Below are positions 14,530 to 26,300 of a DNA stretch of 64,000 nt, in pieces. The DNA comes from Buxus sempervirens. Taxonomy: Eukaryota > Streptophyta > Magnoliopsida > Buxales > Buxaceae. Made by a program: the position numbers and the translations under genes. Each line of letters opens with the position of its first letter. Position 1 is the first letter of the stretch. The notes beneath the pieces are model-generated. The model did not search any database, was not told the DNA's origin, and worked only from the letters and a program-made list of their open reading frames with translations. The stretch is taken from the NCBI GenBank assembly GCA_947561395.2, contig OX387188.1, positions 40,481,942 through 40,545,941 of the forward strand, read 5' to 3'.

Positions 14530-17500
14530 TCAATTATCTATCCTCTGTGTATTCCCAGAAGTAGAAGCTTTGCTTTTAGCCTTTGTGGGGCCACGCTGGC
14601 AAGTCCTTCTATTATGACCGAAACCACCACATATGCAACAACGTAGGGTACTTGATCTTCGAATTTGGCTTCCATCCCTTGGTTCATCTATCTCTTTCCT
14701 TCTATTTTTCCTAGGTCTTCCATAGAGCTGGCAACGGGTCGGGTCGTAATCGGGTCGAGGTTAAACGGGTCGGGTTCGGGTTGACCCGATTACTGGCGGG
14801 TTGGGGAAACCCCAAACCGAACCCAACCCGCCATTAAACGGGTTCAACCCGCCAACCCGATTATATTTTTTAATTATTTTTTATTTTTTCAAAAATATTA
14901 TTAAAATTGGATTATGGGGTAATCGGGTCATAATCGGGTCGGGTTCGGGTCATAATCGGGTTGGCGGGTCATAATCGGGTTGATGAATGAATTTTTTTAC
15001 ACTTTCTTTTTAATCGGGTCATAATCGGGTTGGCGGGCCATAATCGGGTTTGACCCGATTTCAGGCGGGTTGGGAAAACCCCAACCCGCACCCGACCCAA
15101 TTATTAAACGGGTCAACCCAACCCGTTTATAATCGGGTTGACCCGTCGGGTCGGGTTGATTTTTGCCGGCTCTAGGACTCTTCCAGTTAGACGACGAAGT
15201 CTTGGGGCCATTAAAGGGTCTGTATCAACTGTGGGCCACATCCTGTCATCAGGAATAGGATGTAGCATTTCTCCATATGCCCTCAAGTATGCCTCAACTG
15301 TGTAGCAAGGATCACAATGGTTTTCTGGATTATCCCTTCAATGTATCATGCATTGAATTGCATGCTTACACGGTATCCCAGACAAATCCCACACTAGGCA
15401 TGTACATGTTCTTCCACCCATCTTTACAATGTATCTGCCAGTGCTGTCAACAACCTCATATTCATCCCCACCAGCGTATAATATACTACAACTCCTAGCT
15501 GCCTTTTTCCTTACTTCCAATGTTGCACAAACTCTTGGAGGTACTAATGTAGTCCAAGTAGATGCAGTTTGATGCCTTTTCTGGATCTTCACCATCCACC
15601 TTGTCCTTATACCATCCAATAAAGCTAGAATAGGCTTCTCCCTTAGATCTCCAATCCATTGATTAAAAGACTCTGACAAATTGTTTGTTACGTGATCATT
15701 TCTCACACGCTTGTCAAATGCATGCCGTGACCAAGTCTCCACGGGGATCTCCTTCAGCCAATTATATGCAGCAAGTGATGCATTCTTCATCCGCTCCATT
15801 GCATCATTGAAATCATACACGTTGTATGCTCTGACTGCTGCCCAAAACAAATTCTTAAGCAACAGCCCCTTATGAAGTGTTTTGAAGTTACTGTGCATGC
15901 GCCTCGCACAGTAACGTTGATTAACATGGGGTAGCACTTCTCCAATTGCCTTCAGTATACCCTACATGCAAACAAAAGGATATATCTGTTGATTATCGAA
16001 CGAAGACTAAAAGTAGTAGAAGATAATAAAACTAAAGAAAGGGACAGCAGAACTTATCAACAATCCCATTTGACTCTTTCAAAACCTTACTTTGACTCAC
16101 TTTCTATTGTGCAACAAAATATATTATAATCATAATAATTTACTTCCAAAAAATTAGTGCTTAAATCGTAGTAGTTACCTTTTGTCTATCAGTAATGAAT
16201 GTCCATGCTCGATCCACTACACCAATGACGACATAGAGGTTCTGCAGGAAAAATGACCAACTATAATATGTTTCTGCTTCCACCACTGCATATGCAACAG
16301 GAAACAAACCTCCGTTGCCATCCAAAGCAACTGCAGATAATAACACACCTCCATATGGACCCTTCAAATGACAACCGTCTAATCCAATGAAGGGTCGACA
16401 CCCATGAAGTAATCCTAACCTCATCGCTGCAAAGCTAATAAATATCCTCTTGAACATGGAAGCTGAAGATATATCGAGCCTCTCTTACTCAATCTTTACC
16501 AAACTCCCAGGGTTGGTAGCTCTAATGATCTCAGCATATCTCCATAGAAGCCCATACGATAGTCCATGACTTCCTTCTACTACCTCAATGGCTTTCCTCC
16601 TTGCTCTCCTCAACTGCATATTACTAGGCTCAATACCATACTTACTTTGGACCAGCTCTCTAATGGTTGAAATTTGAACCTTCGGATTTGCACGCACTTG
16701 TGGGAGAATCTTTTTTGATATCCATCTAGAGTTAGCTTCCACATTATTATGGACACGTGTGCACGTGTGTTCTGGCTGAAAAGTCTTGATCATGTACGTC
16801 GTCCCATCGGGTTTCGTGGATGCATGCAATCTCCACGTGCAACCCGCAACTGCACACCCAACGGTAACCCTTTTCTTTTCATTCTTAATCCTCTTCAAAT
16901 TAAAACCCTCCCTAATTGCAAATTCTGCCAATGCTCTTCTAAATTCATGGATGTTGCTAAATTGCATACCTCTTTCAAATTTGGGGTCATCCATTCCATG
17001 TTCAGCATCAAATTCAATGCCATCACTTTCACTGTCCTCATCAGAATCATATGGGCTTCGGTAATCAGGATCAGACTCACAATTTGATAGATGATCACCT
17101 CCTTCTTCACTGCCCTTAGCTCCTTCTTCATTGCCCTCAACTCCTTCTTCACTATCCTCAGCTACATCAACCTCGGGTGACTCAACCACCTCTTCTTCAC
17201 TTTCTTCTTCTTCTCCTTCATTGTCACTGATTAAAATTTCTTCATTTATCCAATCCTCATCTTCAGTTGATTCTGTTGCTTCTGCACCTCCTCCTTGCTC
17301 ATATCTAGATCTACTGCCAGTGAAGCCCGAGGATGCTGCATTATCACTTTGCATCTGTGACAGCACGGGTGTCTCTTCTTCAATTAATTCTACGTATATC
17401 TCCTTCAATCCTCTATACAGTGAAAACATGTGCATGAGAGCAGCATCACCATCAACAACACTAAAATTCCGGGTGCCAGGTATACGGTATTTAATGGTTA

Positions 17501-17630
17501 TGCAATTTCCTGGACGAACACCACCTAGTTTCGCTACATCGTTCGTCAAATCAATGAAACTATACCTATCCTCATCCACACAATCAATGTGCTTGACCCC
17601 CCTTGAGTGATGAATTGCAATTGTATACAT
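14530..17630 (-). pseudogene. MuDR-type MULE transposase, broken
   Basis: From the start at 17630: a PB1-like N-terminal domain (MYTIAIHHSRGVKHID), an acidic spacer rich in Glu and Ser, a MuDR DNA-binding segment (GCTWRLHASTKPDG), then the DDE core with GLDGCHLKGPYGG (first Asp) and FITDRQK (second Asp). A 217-bp intron (15962-16178) follows, then the SWIM finger CTCLVWDLSGIPCKH. Beyond that are an AT-hook-like GRPRK and a CCHC knuckle, CCICGGFGHNRRTC, ending at 14530. Damage: an in-frame TAA at 16485-16487 just before the DDE core, an in-frame TGA at 15338-15340 just after SWIM, and a hAT-like insertion at 14723-15177. Coding continues in frame on both sides of each lesion, so they look recent. 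In its intact form it would cut and join the element ends. Confidence 0.9.
14723..15177. mobile_element. nested hAT-like non-autonomous element, 455 bp, rich in CGGGT repeats
   Basis: It is flanked by GTCTTCCA (14715-14722) and CTCTTCCA (15178-15185), an 8-bp target duplication with one mismatch. Ends read TAGAGCTGGCAA and, on the other strand, TAGAGCCGGCAA. The inside is made of degenerate CGGGT/ACCCG units (GGGTCGGGTTCGGGTT, TAATCGGGTC). Removing it rejoins the transposase as LTGR-PRKNRRK in frame, which confirms the boundaries. It carries no coding capacity. Confidence 0.8.
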
Positions 17631-17879
17631 CTTCTTTGCTGTACGAAAATGATTTAAAATCAATGAAACTATACCTATACATTCTACGGCATGAACGAAG
17701 TCTAATAATCACATGAACGAATAATCACATGAACATACATGTAAGTGAGACAACCATTATCAAGTCTTTGTTATAATGGAGGAAATAAAAATACATTAAC
17801 ATAAATGTAAGTGAAACAGAGGGTTATCAAGTGTTTGTCTACGACATCCATTCTACCCTCAATAAACCACATGGTTGGT

Positions 17880-18440
17880 GATTTCAGATTCTTTGTCTGG
17901 TTTCAGATTCTTTCTACGAATCTGAAACCAGAACCTCCAACAAAAATTGTTTAGTCTAAAAGCTTGGTCAAAGCTTTTAGACAATGCTTGTTTAAAAGCT
18001 TGTTTCCACGCTTTATAATGCTTCCCAAAATAGAGAAACCCAAGTCTACACGACCCAAATGGCACAAACAATTGACGAATATGTTCATGGTATATGCATT
18101 GGATTCAATTCCTAAAGAAAGCAACTCTTTACACATACGACCCAAATGGCACAAACAATTGACGAATATGTTCATGGTATATGCATTGGATTCAATTCCT
18201 AAAGAAAGCAACTCTTTACACAAATAAAAGACATGGGTATATTGTTTCGTCTTGGAGAGGGCAGTCAATAGTCGGTTAAAATAGTAAATTGAGGGCATGG
18301 GTCGCATTCAAGCCATAGAAGGGAAGAAGTCCAAAGCTTCATCTACCCTAACATTTCCTGATTTACATCGATCAATAAGGGATTTCAACAACCGGGTTCG
18401 ACCATTGGGAGTAACAGGAGAAGGGGGATCATCATAAGCC
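17880..18440 (-). pseudogene. captured PPR-gene fragment inside the MULE
   Basis: Reading on the minus strand from about 18440, the frame gives LLKSLIDRCKSGNVRVDEAL, then a TGA, then MRPMPSIYYFNRLLTALSKT and PPR helices (KELLSLGIESNAYTMNIFVN, CLCHLGRVDLGFSIL). This is the N-terminal part of a P-class, Rf-like pentatricopeptide repeat protein. An exact-looking 87-bp (29-codon) duplication occupies about 18051-18224, so one repeat segment appears twice. After SIIKRG the similarity ends. It has no initiating context of its own and lies between the right inverted repeat and the transposase, as expected for host sequence picked up by a Pack-MULE-like event. Confidence 0.8.
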
Positions 18441-18462
18441 TGGGGTAGCGATCGCTATCAAC

Positions 18463-18909
18463 GATTTAGATAAAACGACGGTTCTTCGCTATCAACGAAG
18501 AACTACCAAACCATTCTTCTTCGTTGAGGTACGAGAAAACCCTAGGTTCAAACCCTAGGTGACGAAATAGATAAAACGACTTACCTCTGTCTTCGTGTTG
18601 GCTAGTTCTCCCCTCGCCGGTGCTTCGTCTCTCCTTGCCGCCGAATCGTCTCCAGTCGCCGGAGAGTTTCAAGAATGAAGGGTTTTGGGGGTTTCGTTAG
18701 AGAGAGAGCGAAGGTCGGGTCCTGTTAGGAGAGGAGGGGTAATTTCGGGTTTAAAACAAATTAACTTAACACCGTTTTCGTCCAACTAACGGTAGGGGTA
18801 GTGATCGCTTTTTTTAGAAAACTGGAGGGTTATAAGTGATCAGTTTCAAACCCCAGGGGTACCGCGTGTCCATTTCCCAAACCTCAGGGGGTGTTGCTGT
18901 AATTTACCC
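18463..18909 (-). repeat. right terminal inverted repeat of the MULE
   Basis: This is the complement of 10546-10950, with a few substitutions and small gaps and an extra segment containing CCTAGGGTTTGAACCTAGGG. On the minus strand it has the same donor (ACAGAG then GTAAGT at about 18590-18579), likely the first exon end of the transposase transcript. Confidence 0.92.
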
Positions 18910-19452
18910 TATTTTCTATCATATCTTACAATATCTTTGAGAACTTGAGCAGCCGTATAATGCGACCATGATATCAGATTCAAAATTCTATTCCTTTCAT
19001 GTTACGTTCACCAATAATTGAGGCAACTGGATGCTTTTTGGTTTCTTTGGTGGCAGGCTTCAAGCTTAATGCAGGAAAAGAAAAAAGGGGATTCTTAGCA
19101 CTAAAAAACATAAATTAGTACAGAATTAATTGGTGTGTGTACATATGTATGACTAAATCTATTATTAATCCCATGAAAGGAAGATAATTTGACCACAGGT
19201 TATAGTAAGTATTGAAAGTATAAATCTCAAAATTATAATTGCAATTACTTAAGCTTAAAACTTAATTCTAATTAGATAGAGATTTTTCATTCTAATTGGT
19301 TATCTTCTGTTAGACATATAATTTATAATTCTTCAACCCAATTCTAAGTTTCTCCCTAAATTCGTAGTACATTTTCTACTATATATCAAATTAACATTGG
19401 GTTTTTAGTTATTTGATGTAATTCCATAAGGCATGAATCTCATTGGACATAA

Positions 19453-19657
19453 TCTATACAATTAATAGAGGGAAAAGGGGGGAAATATTCCCCCCAGATT
19501 CTGGCCTCCCTTTTTTTTTTTCCAACTATTGTCCTTACCCACTAAAATAATCCAAAACTATAACCATCCACTACTCTTTTCACTTTTCGAATTTAAACCC
19601 CTACTTATCTACTACAATTCAGGGTGAAGATGTGCAGTATGCACGTGCCACTACTAG
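19453..19657 (+). mobile_element. short Helitron-like element, copy A
   Basis: It starts TCTATACA directly after A and ends with CTAG directly before T, with a GTGC-AGTAT-GCAC hairpin about 13 bases before the end. These are the marks of a Helitron inserted between A and T. The body (TTTTTTCCAACTATTGTCC, CTAAAATAATCC, CTTTTCAC.TTCGAATTTAAA) matches copy B at 35686-35879 on the other strand. No coding capacity. Confidence 0.7.
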
Positions 19658-19879
19658 TTATATTCAATTTAAACTAAGGTTGGTTTGATGAAAACTAATA
19701 AACTGAATAGAACCAAACTTATTAGGGTTTGTTTTGGGTTGTTAGGAATCGGCTTTGTTTTTATATTATATATATATAATATATATAACGAGAATAGGCC
19801 TCTTGGGAAGCGTGCCAACAATTATGCACGACTTCTCTGAAAAACCCTTACTGTTTGTTGACAAGGCATAGTATTAAGA

Positions 19880-19928
19880 AAAACTCTTTCCTCCCTCAAT
19901 GTGTAGTATTGCACATGCACCCTACTAG
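19880..19928 (+). mobile_element. Helitron-like 3' terminus
   Basis: GTGTAGTATTGCACATGCAC is followed by CTAG (19925-19928) and T, like the end of copy A. The start is not clear; the TATATAACGAG..AGGCCTCTTGGGAA segment at about 19780 resembles TATATAACTGTAG..GGCCTCTTAGAGAA at about 38980, so a related family member may run from near 19770. Confidence 0.4.
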
Positions 19929-20306
19929 TATTAGATAAAGCCAATTTGGTTTGGAAAAGTCAGACCACTTATTAGGATGGTTGTGCTTATGGGTTGAAAA
20001 TAATGAACCGAGCCAAACCTATCACGGTCGGTTTTAGGTTTGTATTGATAAGTTTCGGTTAGCTCAATTCACTAGGCAGCTCGGTTTCAGTTTTTCTCAA
20101 AGCAGAACCAAGACCGAACCGTTGCCATCTCTGGTTTAAACTCCGATACTGAAAGAGACCGATCCACTACCCGCTCCATCAGCGGCCCGAACCAGTAGGA
20201 TTTCGCTGCAGAGATGTATCTAAAAATTTCGCGCAGGCAGAGACTGAGAGGGAACGTTGTCCGAGTTGCAGGTCTGGAGTAAGATCTCGCGCCAAATCTC
20301 GTAAGA

Positions 20307-23300
20307 ATGTGGAGAACAAGCTGGGTTTCAATAATCGCTTTCCTCTTCCTTGCCTTTGTTGGAGCCTTCTCTCAATATCCTGAACTCGGATCTGCTCGCG
20401 TGGTTTTTCAGGTTTGTTTACACGCCGAGCTTCTCTTTTCTTTGCTTTGATCTTTCTCAATTGCACGCATTTGTTATGCTGTCATATATTCTTCCATTAA
20501 TACCTGCTTACTTTTTACATTCGGTCTGAATTTGCATTGTCTGCTGAAAGATCAGCTGGGATCTAAATGAGAACTCAAATTACTGACAGTATCAAATTTT
20601 TAGGGCAAAAAGCTTTAACATATTAAAATTTTCTTTCTTGCTTGGAAGTACGAGCTTGTAATTCTTACCTGACTTAATCCTAATTTGTTTGAAATCTAAT
20701 GTATATGCTGTGGAAATCAGATGTATTTCATTTACCATTGCTGACCAAAACTTGCTGAAACAAGGAATTACTTTTGCTCTTTAGGTGAGTGCAATTTCAT
20801 AAGAAAAAACTGACAACCAACATAACTAAATAAATAAAGGACTGGAGTTCAAAGATAATAAATATTGACTAACAATGGAAACCTTTTTATTTATTTCTTG
20901 GGTTTGTATTTCACAGGTTCTTTCCATTTATGACTTTTGTTCTGTTGTATTTTAATGTTGGATGTTGGTATAATGCATCTCTAACTATCTTAGTGACTCT
21001 TTCTATGTACATTTTTTTTGCTAATGCTAGAGCTGAGTCAAGGTGGTTAATATTAGTTTGGATAGCTGCCCGATGCTTAAGCTACGTCAAGCCAGTGCAT
21101 TAGTGCTGCCTTATGGGACTTAGACCTTTTCTAATAACATGTTGTCATTATTTCTATTACTGTTGCTGGATGCACCGACCTTATATGTCCAGCAAGCCTT
21201 TCCATTAATGTTTGAAATTTCTTAAATTTTCAAGTTAAGATAAATATGGGTATTTGTCTGATACTTCTGAAGGAGGGATGTCAGAGACTCAGAATATCCT
21301 TCCAAAATGGTCATCATATACAACTGATTCAATTGGAAACCTCCAATTAAATAAACATTATTATAGCCCGTCATTGTAAAATAGAGCCAGTTTTCATGTC
21401 AGAAGAATAAAATTGAATATAGGTGCAGAAACCTTGGCAGCGGTGCTTTGAAAATCCATGTTGATATAGACCCTGGACTCATTAAATTTCAAGAGACAAG
21501 CTGCTGAATTTTTTGAAATGAACAGGAAAAGAACTTCCAAGGATAAAACTTTAGGACCTGAGCATAAGATAAGGCTTTTGTTAACTAGAACATTACTGCC
21601 AAAAGATTACACATGCTATTATTCACAGTTCCTTCTTAAAAAATATAACAATAACAAGATTTTCATATTTGTAGTACCTAGCCAATGACGTGACTCCATT
21701 TCTGATGTCCCACTTTATCAAAAATCATATGTTTAGTCAGATAAACATTTCTATATCATTATAGCCATGTTCCTTTCTGGTTTCCTCGAGACCTTTTTAA
21801 TCCTTCAACTTGCACCATCTCACAGCTTCTCATGGGATGCCTTACTTTTTGTTTCTCTAACCATCTCAACAGAATTCTTGATGGGGCTTACTTGGTCTCC
21901 CATATATGTCCATGCCGTACCTTTTTTTTTCTGAGTTTTATTTGCACATCATCTGAACACCTATTATCCTCCATGTACCATAGTAGGTATATTAAACGTT
22001 TTATACAATCTGTTTTTCGTCCTACTTAATTTGTAACATGTTTATTTATCAACTTTTACTTGCTGTGGCCCCCCCAAAACCTGCCTGAAAAGAAAATGGC
22101 ACACACAAAAACCCATGCACATAAAGAAAAAGGATAAAATTTTGTGCCTCTGCTCTTGATCACCTTCGATCATCACAATGGATCATCATGAATTTTGTCC
22201 TCTTTCTATGCTAGTATTTGATTAGGTGAATGACCAATCTTTTTCATGTACCAGGGCTCCTGAATTGCCCAGAGCTCATATTGAGGTTTGGGCAGCTGAG
22301 CCAAGGTTTCATTGAACTGGGTCCTGCCTAGGCTCAAATTTGGCCCTAAGGTCATATTTGGTCTAAGGTCACTCCTTCAGTATGCTTGAAATCAGATATA
22401 CTAGAGGATGTACATGCATACTGCACATATTCACGTAGTTAACGTGGGATTACTTTATGCGGTTGTAATTTTTAACAGATAGGCATTGGGTAGTTTTATT
22501 TAGGATACCATAGTCTTTTTGAGAATTTTGATGGACCATTTATGGCAACCAAAAGGGAAGGTCAGAATCCTAGGGAATATTCCTCAGGGTTGGCTTTACT
22601 AATAGTTTAGATGTTGTTTATTCCTTTTATATGCACAGTAACATGATCTATTTATCAGTAAAAATCTACCATTGGACCCCATTCTTTGTGAAACAATCAC
22701 CCTTTATGGTATAAAATGAGGTGCATGTTATGTCTGACAAGCATGACCCACCTTGTGTAGTTGGGGTCATATAGTTTTATATTTGAAGAGACCACTATAA
22801 ACATATTGGGATATATATTGTAAAATGTGTATTGTGCATAATGAAGTCTTTGTGTATGGTGTATGCAATACAAATAACTTCCCAAGATAAATCTATAAAT
22901 GTTGATCCCTGTTGCATATTGGGAGAGTTGAACTTGCAACCGAATGGATGAAGAGTATTAAATTGAGCCATTGATATAAGATTATATTTACATTTAATCA
23001 AACAACGCATAGTCTTTGATGGCATATTTCTTTCTCTTTGTGCTAGATAAGTACAATTCACTACTTTTTGGTTCTAGTCCAATGACTTTGGACCGAGCTT
23101 GCCCCAGAATATAAAGAGTGGTCTCAACATAAAAAACTGAGAATGACCTGGTCTAGCATGCTTAAAGTCCCATTTATCATGATTGAGTTCTTACTATAAA
23201 ATCTTATCCTATCACTAATTGTTATTAAGCATTGAAGTTGGAGAAGTAGTGGGGAGAGAGACAAGTATAATGAGTCATTGGGCTGACCTGATAACATGCT

Positions 23301-26300
23301 TCATTTGACTTTATATTATGCATTGTACACAAAGCACAGATAATGTTAGGAATCCAACTTGATTCCCAGAGATCGTGAGAAGCAAAGAAAACGACAGAAA
23401 GAATCAAACAAGAAGAAGACACAGATTTTACGTGGTTCACCCCAGAATAGGGCTACGTCCATGGCCGCTGGTTCTGTTTCACTATATTTTTCGAATAGTA
23501 GAAGCTTACAAGGATAAAATAATACAAAGGGAAATATAACCCTAATACAATGGAAATGCCTGAAATACCCTCTTGCGACGGCTGTGGCTGGGTGTCCAGT
23601 ATGATTAGACTCCACACAACTCAACAGATAAAGCATGAAAGCATGAAATTTTTTTCAGGATTTGATTTCAAATTCCCCATTACTGTATGTTGGATTTTAT
23701 TTATCATGTTCTGATTTGTCAATGACTCCATTTGCTTTATATTGTGAAAAAAAATGGAAAATACTTGGTATGGATATTTCTGATTTGTCAAATTATTACA
23801 ATTATTTGTCAATGAGGTCTGTTAATGGTTTGAGAGGTTTGTAATGCAGACTAACTATGGAGACGTTGAGTTTGGATTCTTCCCTGCTGTTGCTCCCAAA
23901 ACTGTGGACCACATTTTCAAACTTGTTCGCTTGGGGTGCTTTAATACTAATCATTTTTTCCGGGTGGTTCCTACAACCTATGATTTTTTACCTTTCGAAT
24001 GAGCACGAGGCCATAGTTTCCTAATTTGAATGAGTACTTGATGCAGGTTGATAGGGGGTTTGTGGTCCAAGTTGCAGATGTAGTAGGTGGTAGAACAGCT
24101 CCTTTAAATGAAGAGCAGAGGGAAGAGGCTGAAAAAACTGTTATTGGAGAATTTAGTGATGTCAAACATGTGAGAGGCATTCTTTCTATGGGGAGGTAAG
24201 TGTTTTCGACAATGATTTTAAAATATTAAAAGGGAGGCAGGGTTTCAAAATTTTTTTTTTCTATTTAAGTGCTATTGTGAAGAACAATGTCACCTTAAAG
24301 GTTAATATGCAAGCTCAGATTAACTATCAAACTGTGATTCTGGAGTTTATAGAACTCTGATAACTTGTAGAATTTTCTGAGTGTTGTCTATGCGATGAAA
24401 TCACGTTACAATGTAATACTAACAAATGTTATACACCACACATATCAATCAGTCTATATCATCAAATCTCGTGAAGTCTTACCGGTTTGATTTTCATATT
24501 GCTAGTGAATCCATATTTTATAATGGACCAGTGAAAGTCCTAAACATGTCTCTTGATCTAGGCAAGCTATAAAAGGCATAAAAAAAAAATGAAACTCAAG
24601 CCATATGTAATTGATGCAGCTCAAATTTCAAACAAATGTTAATATCTTGGTTGTCAATTATTGCCTGACCAACAACTTTCTGTTGGATTTGTTAATGAAA
24701 TTGATTCTCCTGGAGTCTCTATTTGATGATGAATTTTACTGTAAAATCTTAAGACAGCACAGATATAAATCTGTACTTCCCAATTGATTTCATAACATTC
24801 TATGGTTATTATCATGACCTTTTGGACTGTGCTGCATCAAATCTTTTGAAGTCTTTGCCTGCTAATGAGTTTTATAACAAAATCTGTCAGTTTTCATATC
24901 AGGATGGTATCTCTTATGATTTTGTGACAAAGGAAGGACACTTGCGCAAATTTCCATGTCAGACTTTATCCTCTGTTTCAACTTCCCTGGTTTGTTTGGT
25001 GTAGAAGATGAAACTTGGGGTATGCCTACTTAGAAGTCGGCAAGTAATGCTGATCTTTTGATTTTAAGAATCAATTCTATGCAAGGTTTAAAAACCAGAC
25101 AACATTCATACTGCCCATACTGGCTGGTGTTTGCCGGTACAAACCCATACCAAGTTGTACTGGCTGGTCTGACATGGTATGGTCGTGATTTAAAACTATG
25201 GTTCTAGGAGTGAAGAGTGATGCTGAGAATCAATAAATTTGGATGTTGCACAATGTTTCCGTTTCAACGACATTTTGCGAAATGTCACGACTTGTCACCA
25301 TTTCCAGAAATGTTGACACGAAATGTAAGGAGAAAAAGGAATGCCATCCATTCCTGGAAGTCAGAGAAATATTGTGTAATATTGACGAAATTTTGTTGAC
25401 ATAAAGTAAAAGTCGCACGTGTTAATTCTGGAATCCTTTATTATTTTACTGCTTTTTTCGAGAATACTCATTTAAACCTAGAAAGACTCATTTAAACCTA
25501 GAAATAGCATAATTCTAGAATACTCTATGAAATGCTCATTTAAACCTAGTTTATTTCTTATTTTCCCTCAAAATTTAACTTTTGGTGATTTTTTTTGGCA
25601 AGTAGGCGAAATTTTGCCGACTTGTTGCTGAAATTTTTCTGGGGTATCCAGCAAAATTTTGATCAAGGAGGCATTGAAAACCTTGATGTCACATCCCTTT
25701 CAACTGTCCAGAATGTTATTTTTTTTTTCCTATTATTATCAATGTAAACTGGCTATATATATATTTTTTTCCAGAATGTTATTTTTTTTCTTTTTTTTTT
25801 TGGGGGGGGGTACGGCTGCAAGATTTGCTGCACCAAAATGTGTTGTTGCTTCTTTGCATGAAGGGAAACTCTCACCATTTTATGATTTAATTAGTGAGAA
25901 ATGATTTAATTTAAAAAGGTCTTATATACGATGCATGAACTTGTATCACTGTCTTACACGCATCACTCTTTAGTCATGCTGGACTTAAAAGATCAGAGAA
26001 GATAGAATGAAATTACCAATGCATGCAAAAAGACCAAGGACTGGCAGTTTTACTCCCAGTTCTCTATCTGTTACTCATTTCTTAGAACTATGACTTGAGG
26101 TGGATCAATTTTAAATCCTATTTGCTGACTTTAGAAGGCTTGATTTATTTTGTAAGGTTTGCTGATCCAAATAGTGCATCATCCTCATTTTCCATTCTTC
26201 TTGGTGATGCCCCTCACCTTGATGGCGAGGTATCATTTCTACTTGTATGAATGCTTCTTTAGAGTGATTTCAGATCTTGAATGTTACCTTATTTGGCTGA

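Larger units (their letters stand above)
10546..18909. mobile_element. complete Mutator-like element (MULE), 8364 bp
   Basis: The element begins GGGTAAATTACAGCAACACC and ends with its exact complement. It is flanked on both sides by the 9-bp sequence TATTTTCTA (10537-10545 and 18910-18918), the target duplication length typical of Mutator elements. Inside are, left to right: an inverted repeat, a GRF zinc-finger gene (+), a diverged LTR fragment, short tandem repeats, a MuDR-type transposase (-) interrupted by a hAT-like insertion, a captured PPR fragment (-) and the second inverted repeat. Both genes point inward. The perfect target duplication and similar ends suggest a fairly recent insertion, although the transposase now has stops. 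Confidence 0.93.

Noticed and set aside
17131..17610. Ser-rich plus-strand protein
   Set aside because: It is the antisense of the acidic spacer of the MULE transposase.
18466..18672. Open frame in the right inverted repeat
   Set aside because: Same reason: it crosses the shared splice donor and has no family features.
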